The translations under genes and the position numbers were made by a program. From contig BFEA01000011.1 of the NCBI GenBank assembly GCA_003427395.1, positions 6,255,633 through 6,279,993 of the forward strand: a DNA stretch of 24,361 nucleotides, read 5' to 3'. The notes below the pieces were generated by a model. It worked only from the letters and a program-made list of their open reading frames with translations, was not told the origin of the DNA and ran no database searches. The DNA is from Chara braunii (lineage: Eukaryota; Streptophyta; Charophyceae; Charales; Characeae). Shown piece by piece: positions 1 through 8,459 of this stretch (position 1 is the first letter of the stretch; every line of letters begins with the position of its first letter).

Positions 1-322
1 CAAGGACCGGTCCCCCAAATTTTTTTGCCCCCTAAGAACCCACTTTGCGTCCTGGTCCCCCGCCGCCAAAAATGCGACACCTTGACACAGACGCGGAAGC
101 CCACTATACCGCAGCCTAAGGGATGCAAATAATTGCTGCTATCCCCAAGATCTGCACCTGAGCCAGCTTCACCACGGCTCACATTGCTGATTAGCAGCAG
201 GCCCCACAACCCCCCCATCTTCGGTATGGTTGTTTTCACTTTTTTTTATTTATTTTACTTTATTTTTTCCTTTTCTTTGGGACTGTAGTAGTGTCAGTCC
301 TGTGGCATTGGACCAAACCAAA
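1..322. other. C-rich then T-rich flank, no gene
   Basis: The first 100 bases are C-rich. The stretch at 47-82 (GTCCTGGTCCCCC...AAAAATGCG) resembles part of the tandem unit near 23154-23187, so it may be a diverged edge of the same repeat family. Bases 235-275 are a T-rich tract (TTTTTTTATTTATTTTAC and similar) just before the first SINE-like head. No coding signal is seen on either strand. Confidence 0.5.
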
Positions 323-690
323 TGGATCTAGCTCAGTTGGTACTCCCGCTGAGATGTTAAGGAGTGAACCTGGATTCCAACTCCGCTGGAGTCGGGCGGA
401 AAACGCAGGCTCATGTGGCCTGTCCGATCCAAGTGAAAGATATTGTCAGGTGGGGTGTTTGGCTGGGATGCCACAACTAGGGGCATACCGCCCAGTCCCA
501 ATATCTGCTGTTGGAGGTTTGAGTGTGACCATGCCCGTTGGGGCGCGAAAGATGGTGAACTGTGCCAGGGCGGAACGGCCCAAGGCACCGTGGGGAGGCA
601 TGCAGCTGTAGCCAGCTGGTCACATGGAACCCCCCCATCCTGCTGTTTTATTTCTATTTTTGTTTTATTTTTATTTATCTTTTGTATACC
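323..690 (+). mobile_element. SINE-like chimera: tRNA-like head, LSU rRNA-derived body, T-rich tail
   Basis: Bases 329-342 read TAGCTCAGTTGGTA, an almost ideal Pol III A box (tRNA D arm). A weaker B-box-like stretch, TGGATTCCAACTCC, lies at 371-384. About 80 bp further on the sequence becomes recognisably LSU rRNA-like (about 466-620). The unit ends in a T-rich tract, 643-690. A tRNA head, a distinct body and a low-complexity tail are the normal layout of a SINE, and rRNA-derived SINEs are known as a class. No target-site duplication was found, so the boundaries are estimates. The alternative is a chance apposition of a tRNA-like repeat and an rDNA fragment. Confidence 0.45.
466..620 (+). pseudogene. 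Diverged LSU (25S/28S) rRNA fragment
   Basis: Bases 546-566 (CGAAAGATGGTGAACTGTGCC) match, with one difference, a near-universal eukaryotic LSU rRNA stretch (CGAAAGATGGTGAACTATGCC). The flanks also align by eye with recalled LSU sequence in the right order: GAGTGTGACCATGCCCGTTGGGG upstream corresponds to plant-type GAGTGTGAGCATGCCTGTCGGG, and TTTGGCTGGGATGCC near 470 corresponds to TTGGCTGGATCCC. GTGGGGAGGCATGCAGC downstream fits the GTGGAGGCCCGCAGC segment. Many substitutions and indels, and the loss of the rest of the molecule, mark it as a non-functional fragment. The plant-like reading rests on memory of 25S sequence and not on an alignment. Confidence 0.75.
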
Positions 691-744
691 CTTTGTTTCC
701 AGGTTGAGACACGGCCCATGCGCTAGTTCAGGGACTGGCCATGG

Positions 745-1157
745 CACAAACGAGCCAACTCAGTGGGTACACCCCTGAGTTGTTGAAATACAGGCCAAAG
801 TTCGGACCCTCACGACGGTAGAGCATAGGTGGCATGTTTCAGCGCCATCCAAATTCGGGCTGGTGGGCTCGGCAGGTGAGTGTATAAGGAGTCGACCCTC
901 GAAGGCACCGGCCTGCTGCCGGTGACAGTCAGCGCCCAAATGATGTGTGGGTTGGAGCGGAGTCTTGAGGCGGAACGGGAGCGCTGAGGAAACGGGAGAT
1001 AGCGGGAGAGAAAGAGAGTGGGGGCGTTCGAAGGCAGCCAAGGGTGACCGGAGGACATGGGGGTGAACCAGTGAAAGCGGAGTGATTGAGGACAGCCCGG
1101 CAGCAAGATTGGAGGAAAGCGATGGAATGTGAAAAAAAAAAAAAAAAAAAAAAAAAA
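745..1157 (+). mobile_element. Second SINE-like element with tRNA-like head and poly(A) tail
   Basis: An A-box-like CAACTCAGTGGGTA lies at 757-770 and a B-box-like AAGTTCGGACCCT at 798-810, about 40 bp apart as in a tRNA promoter. The body (about 820-1130) is G-rich and not recognised. It ends in an uninterrupted run of 26 A at 1132-1157. A head and a poly(A) end about 410 bp apart on the same strand suit a retroposed SINE. It starts about 55 bp after the T-rich tail of the first element. I found no target-site duplication, and the body does not obviously match the other SINE family in the window. Confidence 0.45.
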
Positions 1158-1246
1158 GATAAAAGGATGACTCTGGACGGGATGCGCGTCGGGGTGCATT
1201 CGAAGGTGAAGAAGAGGGAGGAGTAACTATGGCCGGCTGCAAAAAC

Positions 1247-1720
1247 ATGTAGCTCACTCGAGTCTTGATGGAGTTGAGCGAACGGAGAGTCGTTTTGGGG
1301 GTTTTTATAGTGGGCGACCCCGTTTTTATAGTCAGAATTGGGTGAAATTTAGTAGGAATAGGAGTTAGTATGGAAGGCTAGTGCGCGGGCGATGGCGAGA
1401 ACAAGAGAGGTGAGGAGAAAGGAATGTGTATCTCTCTCGTTTCTGGATGAAATCGAGCGAGAGAAGATTCATTTTGGAGGTTTTGACATACTGCGCTTTG
1501 GATGGTAGGGTTAGAATTGGAGTTTAGTGGTTAGTTTTAGAGTTCTGTTAGTAAGAGGTTGCGCGGAGTTATAGAGATGGCGGACTCGGATATGGTAGGG
1601 GGCGAAAGTGGCATATCTCGCTCTTCTCATGGCCAATTTTTCCAAGCCAAGACTCTAGACAGAGGTTTTGGGCCATTCCGAGTTGAATGGCCATATCGGA
1701 TTTTCGATTTGAGTAGCAGT
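1247..1720 (+). repeat. Degenerate tandem repeat, about 180-bp unit, 2.5 copies
   Basis: Three diverged copies start near 1247, 1423 and 1608. Shared landmarks recur in order: TAGCTCACTCG / TATCTCTCTCG / TATCTCGCTC, then TTTTGGGGGTTTTTATAG (1293) / TTTTGGAGGTTTTGACAT (1473) / AGAGGTTTTGGGCCA (1659), then TGCGCGGGCGATGGCGA / TGCGCGGAGTTATAGAGATGG. The spacing is 177-186 bp. Divergence is high, so the array is old. No coding potential is seen. Confidence 0.6.
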
Positions 1721-1786
1721 TTAGCCGGTGGAAAGGATATGGGCTGCGTGGGAACCTAATAGGATTCCAGCGGAAAATTCAGTCGA

Positions 1787-1846
1787 TTTTTATTATTATT
1801 ATTATTTTATTACTATTATTATTATTATTTTATTTTACTTTTTTTG
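1787..1846. repeat. (ATT)n microsatellite
   Basis: A tract of ATT/TTA trinucleotides interrupted by ACT and TTT. Confidence 0.9.
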
Positions 1847-2059
1847 TCGGGGTTGTCCATCCTATCGGTGGAAGGGAGCCAAGCCAGGCCGTGGGGTCAG
1901 AGACTCACCTGGGAGCCGCTGCGACCCGATAGGCGTGAAGACAGAAGCATGTCGGGGCACTGACGGGCTGGTTTTCAGCCAGCAGCGCACCTAGTCGCTA
2001 TGAGAAGGAAGGTTCATCTGTACTTAGAGGCAGCAGTGGGAAGGGTGCAGCTTGACGCA

Positions 2060-2062
<3 letters not shown>

Positions 2063-2108
<46 letters not shown>
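2063..2108. repeat. (GA)n microsatellite
   Basis: About 23 uninterrupted GA units. The periodic Arg-Glu reading of this tract is an artefact of the repeat. Confidence 0.95.
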
Positions 2109-2110
<2 letters not shown>

Positions 2111-3980
2111 CCTACCTGGACAGCCAGTTGTGCGGGGGGAAGCCTACGGTCGAGCCACGTACCAAACAGACAGGCCGGTCTTGGCTGGTGGAGTGATTTT
2201 TGTCCAGTAGGTGCAGTGAACGACCAAGATCTCGGCCTGCTAAGAGCATAGCAAGGATTGACAGATTGAGAACTCTTTCTTGGTTCTATGGGTGGTGGAG
2301 TCCTGTTCTACCACTGTATGCTGTGTTCCAACCACACTAGTACGAGCAGAGGAGGGGCTTGTTCAGTCGCTGTGTTCTTCAGGTTAAGACAGCGCCTGTT
2401 TCGACTAAGGATTCAGCATGCAGTATGGGTTGCTATCGTGGATGCAGAGTGATCGACATGTTACAGCCACCTTATGACGACTTGTTGAGGCAAGAGGGTC
2501 TTGTATTTTGACCAGTTCCTGAGACAAGCACTGGTCAAGTTTTGTTATGAATGTGCGGGAACGGAATGACTGAGTAAGTTACAGCTGCCTTTGGACGTGA
2601 TGAGCGGCCGTTCCGCTAGTAGGCGCAGCCACCGTGTTCAGCAGTGACAAGTTGCTGCCGCTGCCGCTGGCTAATGCTAGCTTCAGCGGCCCTCGACTGT
2701 GGCTGCTATTGGAGCGGTACCTTCAACAGGTCAGTTCTGAGTTTCATGACCAGCAGATGCAGCAAACTATTTGGCGGACGCTGGAGCGCTGTGTTTTTAG
2801 CCGCTGCCAATTTAGAGATTACCGGTATTATACGGCCAAACAGAGGGGATGCTGGTTTTCTCCAGCTCGTGGCACTGCTATCTCAGTTGAAGGTTGGGCG
2901 TGCAGCTGTTTACTCACAACAGATGAGGAGCTCGCTGCATATGCTTCGAATGGAGGACCTGTGGGTGTTGTGTTGTGTTGCTGATCATCAAGGCCTAGTA
3001 CAGTTGTGCTTTGGCCTTGCGCTGTTGTAGCTACTAGCAAATGCTATTTGGAGAGCTACGGTCCGGACCAGCTAGTTCCAGACCTGAGCCGTTTCGTTTT
3101 CTGGGTTGTGGCAGATTTTGAATTATGTTGCTACAGTTTGCTCGGCTTCGTACCATAGGTGGATTTCAGTTTCAAACTGTTGTGCGGTGTTGAGGGTGGC
3201 AGTACCCTGGCTGCAGACGTCGTGCCCTGCCGCAGTGCGCTGCTGCTGTGCTGGGCGACGTTTTTCGCTGTGCACTGTTGTTCAGCAAAGCATCGCTCGA
3301 GCTATACACCGCTGCTGAGCAGGACACTGTTCCTTGCTGGGTGCGGCGATGGCATTAGCCTAAGGCGGCGTACTATCAGAGGGGAAGTATTGTGACTTCG
3401 GGAGTGAGCAGATCTTGCATAGGGCTATTGCGGGGACTTGGAGGGCAGTCAGGGGACCGACGTTCTGCATTCCGATCAAGACTCGGCTACTTTTGCTGCG
3501 TTCCATTGACCATCATTGCGAGGCCCTCAGGCGCATCGAGATTTCAAGGCTCTCTCCTGCGAGTCTGAGAGCACCCCTCTTGTATCCGAGCGTCTATACT
3601 TTCTCTTTCTACCCTTCTCAGTCTAAGTCTAGTCTATTGGCTACGAGAGGAAGGCGGCAGGCGGGATTGCAACCTGTAGGTCCGCACCGAGGCCTTGTGG
3701 GAGGTCCACCCACCGATTGCGGGAGCTCTGCCGGAACCCAGGCGGGGTTCTGATGGCAGGGAACACTCAGGTATAATGGTCGTTTTACGCGTGTGACCCT
3801 ATCCCTAAAATGTATTATCGTTTTGCTATTGTCTGACGGTAAGTATGACTGAGAAAGCTAACTGTTTGTTTATTTGTTTGATTTCATGACATTGTTTTGC
3901 AAAGTAAATTGACAAGTATGTATTGATTTAATTCAGATTATCAGTGTGAGTTCAGACAACACAAAACTGTAACTAATGTT
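2109..3980. other. Long stretch without a recognisable gene
   Basis: The sequence is of moderate GC content with many CAG/CTG and GCTGC words (2630-3330). Open frames up to 128 codons exist on both strands, but they overlap in competing frames and none shows a recognisable domain. 3540-3780 has a pyrimidine-rich stretch followed by GGGGTTCTGATGGCAGGGAA, which is loosely like the end of an LTR plus primer-binding site. No matching second LTR was found, so I do not call one. 3780-3980 is AT-rich and featureless. Confidence 0.5.
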
Positions 3981-4108
3981 GCGGAGGCTGGGCGAACGCA
4001 TAAGTTGCGGGTTGTTCAGTTCTTCGCACATGTGATTATATCTAGGCTGGGCTAGACTACTCATAAGTTGGGTAGCATGGCTCTACGCCATATGTAACTG
4101 TATGGGCT

Positions 4109-4141
4109 GACCAGGCACAACATAAGTTGTTGTGTCTGGTC
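4109..4141 (+). other. Best-formed hairpin of the array (block 1, third unit)
   Basis: The left arm 4109-4121 and right arm 4129-4141 form 13 contiguous pairs (one G-T) around loop 4122-4128. Its counterpart at 4884-4916 keeps all 13 positions paired despite four arm substitutions. Confidence 0.85.
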
Positions 4142-4883
4142 ATATGTCTTTCGTCGTTTGTTCAGGCAAAGGTTGGGCTCCTCATAAGTTGAGGTGGTCC
4201 AGTTTTTTGTGTATGCCGAAAGTTTAGGCTGACCAGTCTCACCATAAGTTGGTGGGACTTGGTCATACGCCTTACGTCGATTGTTTAGACAGAAGTTGAC
4301 CACATCATAAGTTGGTGTGGCTCAGTCTTATGCTTTACTGTTTCAGGTGAGACTATTCACACCATAAGTTGGTGTGGTCAAGTCATGAGCCGCCATCACA
4401 AAGAGAATCGAAGTATACAATTTAGATATTTTATATATTATGTATATTTATGGCAGGCTGGGCGCCATAAGTTGGGAGATCCAGCCATATAAGCCGGTAG
4501 CAGACAAGGCAGAGGGAAGGAAGATGAACAATACAAAATGATGTGGTAACTTTGGGCAGGCTGACTCATCCATAAGTTGGGTAGTTGGTCCTATGTCCTT
4601 GATAACACAGAAGCAGAGAGATATATAAAGTCTGGCTATTTTCCTTTTCTAAACATATCTGACGTTTGGGTGGGGATCCTCATGAGTTGAATTGACCTGG
4701 CCACTTGTCTGAAGTTAGAATCTGATTGTGAAACTTATCTATTGATGTGGTTGTGTTGCGGAGGCCGGACGAACGCATAAGTTGCGAGTTTTTCGGTCAT
4801 ACGCGCTTGTTGTTGTTTGGGCGGGGCTAGACTACTCATAAGTTGGGTAGCCTGGTCTTATGCTACAAGTCACTGTATGGGCT

Positions 4884-4916
4884 GGTCAGGCACAACATAA
4901 GTTGTTGTGTTTGATC
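4884..4916 (+). other. Counterpart hairpin in block 2 with a compensatory pair
   Basis: The left arm 4884-4896 and right arm 4904-4916 flank the same ATAAGTT loop. Relative to 4109-4141 the third pair from the base changes from C-G to T-A on both arms, and two other differences convert standard pairs to G-T pairs, so pairing is kept throughout. Confidence 0.85.
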
Positions 4917-5215
4917 ATATGTCTTTTGTTGTCGTTAAGGCAAAGGTTGGTCCCTCATAAGTTGAGGAGGTTCAGTTCTATGTGTATGCCGAACGTTCAG
5001 GCTGACCAGCCTCACCATAAGTTGGTGCGGCCGGTCATATGCCTTAGGTCGATCGTTTTGCAGAAACTGGTCACACCATAAGTTGGTGTGGTTTGGTTTT
5101 ATGCGTACGTATATTTGTGTTACCAGACTGGGGCACCATAAGTTGGTGTGGCCTAGTCATACAAATTGGGAGGTCAGTCACATCCATAAGTTGGGTTGGC
5201 TAACCCTATGTCTTA

Positions 5216-5599
5216 TGTAAAGAAGGGTAAAAAGGGAATAAGGAGGGTTTTTGAACGAACTATGTGACCTGGAAAAGAACCTAAGGGTTGGTGAGAGATG
5301 TTGCACTCACCTATGCATGTTTTTGAAGGTCATCTCTAGGGTATTCTCTTTGATAGAGTAGTTGTTGTAGATGTTCGCCAAGTGCTGGAGCCATAGGTAA
5401 GTAAGATGGATGATGGACGGGAAGCTTGGAATGAGATAGGACCGACTCTGCTGAGGGTTAGGATCAGCATTGACTCATAGTCTCGCTCAAAGGGCATGCA
5501 GACTAATGTTGAGCCTAAGTTATCAAGCAGGTGTCAGAAGTTAGTCTCAGGTATAGTTTTGTCTTGCATTTTTGTTTTCCGCTTTGTATAAATCTTGGT
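5216..5599. other. No gene seen
   Basis: Unique-looking sequence between the hairpin array and the 84-bp repeat. A GGTAAGTAAG donor-like word lies near 5396, without a supporting coding frame. Confidence 0.5.
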
Positions 5600-5812
5600 A
5601 GCCCACTTTTCCTACGGGAAGCGCTGCCGAAATTTCTACAAATCCGAAAGAGTTAGTCATTTTTTGACTTGTAGAAATTATGGGAAGACACTTTTCCTAC
5701 GGGAAGCGTTGCCGAAATTTTGCAGAATTTAGAGAGTTAGAGTATTTTCAGCTAGGAAAGATCTGGCAATCCATCCTGTTTAGGGGATATGCTGCCGAAA
5801 TTTTCCGTATTT
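5600..5812 (+). repeat. Three tandem copies of a ~84-bp unit around GCTGCCGAAATTT
   Basis: The landmark GCCGAAATTT occurs at 5626, 5711 and 5794 (spacing 85 and 83). The first two copies share CTTTTCCTACGGGAAGCG directly before it, and the third has a diverged CCTGTTTAGGGGATATGC. The motif reminds me of sequence found in some plant Ty3/Gypsy LTRs, but no matching second LTR or retroelement protein is nearby, so that link is only an impression. Confidence 0.7.
5631..5679. repeat. Perfect 11-bp inverted repeat inside the 84-bp repeat
   Basis: AATTTCTACAA (5631-5641) and TTGTAGAAATT (5669-5679) are exact reverse complements with a 27-nt spacer. The spacer holds a further AGTCA/TGACT pair close to the right arm. 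The hairpin spans the linker between copies 1 and 2. Confidence 0.75.
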
Positions 5813-6970
5813 TTAGATAGATATCAGAGGTTAGTTAGAAAGGTAGGATTATTTCTTGATCACTCAAGCATGGCTTGGGTACTGGCCTGTACTGCATTGC
5901 AGGTCGCCTTTATTAAGTTCGATTCAAGGCTTGACTTGTTTCAAGCTGATCCTACAAAGATCATCTTCTGTTATCTTTTGATAATAGGTCGGTTTCCGGC
6001 TCAACTCTAATCCACTCTTGCTACTCAACCTAAAAAGGCTTCAGCCCTGTGTTTTGTGTTGTTTTATTCTATTTTTACCTGGACTTTAATTGAATGGTCA
6101 TTTAATAAAGATGCTGAGTATGTTATTTTGAGAGTTGCACAAAGAGTGAGGTTTGTATGGCTAAAGCGAGGGGTGTGAGCGCAAAGAATGGTTGAAGTTG
6201 ACCCCGTGTAGTGTGTGCTCTGTTGATGTGACTCTTTGATGTGATTACAGGTATGTTCTGTGAAATGAAGTCCAGACTTGGTTTTGCGTATGATCATATG
6301 TATATATATTTGAAGGAAGTCACACCGTGGTTGTGAGAGTGATCGTCTCCTATCTCATGACTTTTATATCATGTTTCTTGTATCCGCTCGACCCATTGAG
6401 GCCGTGCATAGTGATTAAGTAAGTTTTACACTGAGAGAAAAGGGAGATCCCCTGCTATCTTTTGCTTTTTAGAATTAATATAATTGGACGTTGGAGTCCG
6501 TGGCAGCCGTCAAAGTCAAACCCCTTGATCTTTGGCTACCACGATAGCTCTAGAGTTGTCTACTCAACCCCTCTGCACAGGGTGCAGAAGAGGGTGTGGT
6601 CTTCAACCGTACATGGCGGTTGTCTGACATCGAGAGATTACCCCTCAAAGCGCCTGTAAGTCGACACTTGAATGTCGAACGCGACCCCCGAGATTATCAA
6701 GGGCCGCGGGGCTACGAGTACCACGTAGTACCCCATCAGCGCGAATGATTGCGTATGTCCGCATGACTGGTTGACATGAGAAGGTCTTGCGCTCGTTCGA
6801 CTTTTATACGAAAGCCCCGCGCGCGATACCTATCTGAGTCTGGCTGCAAAGAGTTATGGGTCGGATACTGAAGGGACTAGGAGTTTGTTGCGTTGTGGTG
6901 TTGTTTGTGGTGTGTCCTCACATATTATTTGTTGGTAAGTGTGAGTATTGTGGCGTAACGCGTGGTGTGT
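5813..6970. other. No gene seen
   Basis: Non-repetitive sequence. The longest readings (73-77 codons on either strand) have no recognisable domain. Base composition shifts from AT-rich (5813-6470) to GC-richer (6480-6850), then becomes G/T-rich (6885-6960) just before the SINE head. Confidence 0.45.
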
Positions 6971-6977
6971 GTAGCAC

Positions 6978-7400
6978 GTCCTAGTCGACCGGCGTCGGAT
7001 CGTGTCTGGGACTTCAGCCCCCCAGTGCGTCGATTCGCGTACGGGTTCGATTCTGGGCGTTCGACCGCAACGTACCCCCTATGCTACAGCGAACGAGAAA
7101 CGCCCTCGGCTGGGCCACCTCTGCAATTGCATACGAAAAGCCTTCGCATGTGGTTCAGTACCTCGGCGGGGATACACCCACCTAAGGGATGGTGACAACT
7201 CCCGCAGGTGGAGGTAAGCGGTGCCTCACGTGACCCTGTCCTGTCGTAGGGGCTCGCGAGAGGTACGGCTGGCGCACTCGGCCGGAGCGGCAAACGCTCT
7301 CCGCGACAAGTCCTGCCAAATCCTGCGTGACGCGGCCGGGAGGGTCCCCGCGCGGGACCGATGCGCTCGACACTGCCGCCTGGCTTCAACCCACGCTACT
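6978..7400 (+). mobile_element. tRNA-like SINE family, copy 1
   Basis: An A-box-like TAGTCGACCGG lies at 6982-6992 and a clear B box GGGTTCGATTC at 7043-7053. Between them CTGGG/CCCAG can form an anticodon-like stem. The downstream body shares many words in the same order with the reverse complement of 19775-20098: TACAGCGAACGAGAAACG, CCACCTCTGCAATTGCAT, TTCGCATGTGG-TCAGTA, GGGATACACCC, CTAAGGGATGGTGACAAC and CGCACTCGGCCGGAGCGGC. Two diverged copies in opposite orientations about 13 kb apart establish a dispersed repeat, and the Pol III boxes suggest a SINE. The 3' limit is unclear: homology fades near 7310-7400, though an A-rich (AAT)n tract follows at 7576-7655 and could be the real tail. 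Confidence 0.65.
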
Positions 7401-7575
7401 TTGAGTCTGCGCGAGGATATGGTGACAATGCTGCGCTCCCAGTGTTTGTGGTCCCTTCGTACTAAGCCGGCCTCACTTGCATTGGAAAGTGTTGAGATAA
7501 TGGTCTTTCGCGAGTATTCAGGTCTGCCTTCACTTAGGCGGGGCGTGAGGTTTGTTGCGGTACCAGCAGTACTAT
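7401..7575. other. Possible SINE 3' part, otherwise unassigned
   Basis: GC-rich sequence leading to the AAT tract. Overlapping open frames of about 130 codons exist on both strands over 7221-7619, but they mirror the repeat and have no recognisable domain. Confidence 0.3.
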
Positions 7576-7655
7576 TAAATAATGATAAAAATAATAGTAT
7601 AAACAACGACAATAAATAATAATCGTAATATTAACAATAATAATAATAATAATAA
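7576..7655. repeat. A-rich (AAT)n tract
   Basis: AAT/AAC-rich sequence ending in about seven AAT units at 7636-7655. It may be a SINE tail. Confidence 0.85.
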
Positions 7656-7720
7656 ACGGACTTAATATCTCAAAATCACATTGAAAGTCAGGAAGTCCGA
7701 CGTTATCCGGAAAGCAGTAA

Positions 7721-7945
7721 CGCACTGATACTCCACTAGCGGAATACCAAACACTGAATCCGAATGTCAGTGAGGGTATGCTCCCACCACTACCAACATC
7801 AGTGCTCAGAGCCCTTCCCCCACTTGGCGTTTCGCGCCCAGACTACTATGCAGCTACTGTCAGCCTACGAATTGACAAGGCAATTGTTGACGTCAACAGC
7901 AGAACCAACTGCATGGAGATGTCGACCCCTGTAGGCTACCGCCAG
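7721..7945 (+). other. Weak candidate exon ending at a consensus 5' splice site
   Basis: A frame open from 7721 (after TAA at 7718-7720) runs to CAG at 7943-7945, followed directly by GTAAGT, a consensus donor, and then pyrimidine-rich sequence. It includes an ATG at 7778. The peptide (for example YYAATVSLRIDKAIVDVNSR) is of ordinary composition, unlike the low-complexity readings around it, but I recognise no family. A possible acceptor (CTCTCAATGCAG) lies at about 8169-8180. No convincing second exon was found. This could easily be chance. Confidence 0.15.
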
Positions 7946-7951
7946 GTAAGT

Positions 7952-8459
7952 CTCTCTCCCTACCTCTCTTTCTGTGTGTACGTCAGCCGGTTTGTGTTTG
8001 TCCGTTTGTTTTGCCTGTCCATCTCTCTCTATGTCTATTTGGCTGACTGTCTCTTCTCCCTCCCTTCTTCATTTCTTTCTTTTTCTACTCGAGAATCTTG
8101 ACTTTGAACACATCCGCCGCTACTCGGCTTCATCCCTATTTCTAACTTATGCGGTTATGGCTGCCTTCCCTCTCAATGCAGTGTTGCTTAGCAGGCTCCC
8201 GTACGCATGCTACTGGTGAATAGTGTACAAGCGCTCCAGCAACATTTCCCCGCTGCTCACGAATGAGCATTCTTTCCGAAACGTGGTTGGCCGGTCCATA
8301 TCTTGAATTGGACTGAGCCTCAGCTCGGCCCAATCTCTACTTCCTCTGGCTTGACTTGAACCCAATACCACATGCCTACTGTCTGTTTGATTCAAAATGT
8401 CAACGCCCGATACTTTCCCGAATTGTCATTGGCATGTTGCTGTTTGGATTAGTGAATCA
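7952..8459. other. Pyrimidine-rich then unique sequence, no gene
   Basis: 7950-8095 is rich in CTCT and GTTTGT words. 8100-8459 is unique-looking sequence without a supported frame. Confidence 0.4.

Larger units (their letters stand above)
3984..5215 (+). repeat. Tandem array of 18 hairpins with invariant CATAAGTTG apex
   Basis: The 9-mer CATAAGTTG occurs at 3999, 4062, 4121, 4183, 4243, 4306, 4363, 4466, 4571, 4776, 4837, 4896, 4956, 5016, 5077, 5137 and 5185, with one variant CATGAGTTG at 4681. Spacing is 57-63 bp for most units, about 95-110 bp from 4363 to 4776, and 48 bp for the last. In nearly every unit the flanks are inverted repeats, so the unit folds as a hairpin with a 7-nt loop ATAAGTT closed by C-G. 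Stems differ between units (for example CTACTC/GGGTAG, CACAAC/GTTGTG, CACC/GGTG) while the loop stays fixed. The inter-hairpin linkers share weaker words (GGTCATATGCC, TACGTCGATTGTT). Units 1-7 and 11-17 repeat in the same order with an offset of 771-777 bp, showing a higher-order duplication. I do not recognise this family. Confidence 0.9.

Noticed and set aside
745-830. Functional tRNA gene
   Set aside because: A and B boxes are present, but no acceptor stem closes and the anticodon arm does not pair.
2634-3030. Overlapping 116- and 128-codon frames
   Set aside because: Two frames compete over the same stretch, neither has a recognisable motif, and no splice or start context supports one of them.
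3540-3780. LTR end and primer-binding site
   Set aside because: The resemblance is loose, and no second LTR, terminal TG/CA pair or retroelement domain was found.
4061-4303. Minus-strand frame with a repeated RRKxYDQ peptide in the hairpin array
   Set aside because: Hairpin spacing (57, 59, 60, 62, 63 bp) often breaks the reading frame, and what is conserved is arm pairing and the loop, not a peptide.
3984-5215. CRISPR array
   Set aside because: The constant part is only 9 nt, the flanks are self-complementary and related between units, and the context is eukaryotic. It does not fit repeats with unrelated spacers.
3984-5215. Tandem tRNA genes, with ATAAGTT as anticodon loop
   Set aside because: The loop lacks U33 in the right context and a purine at position 37, and there are no D, T or acceptor arms or A/B boxes around the hairpins.
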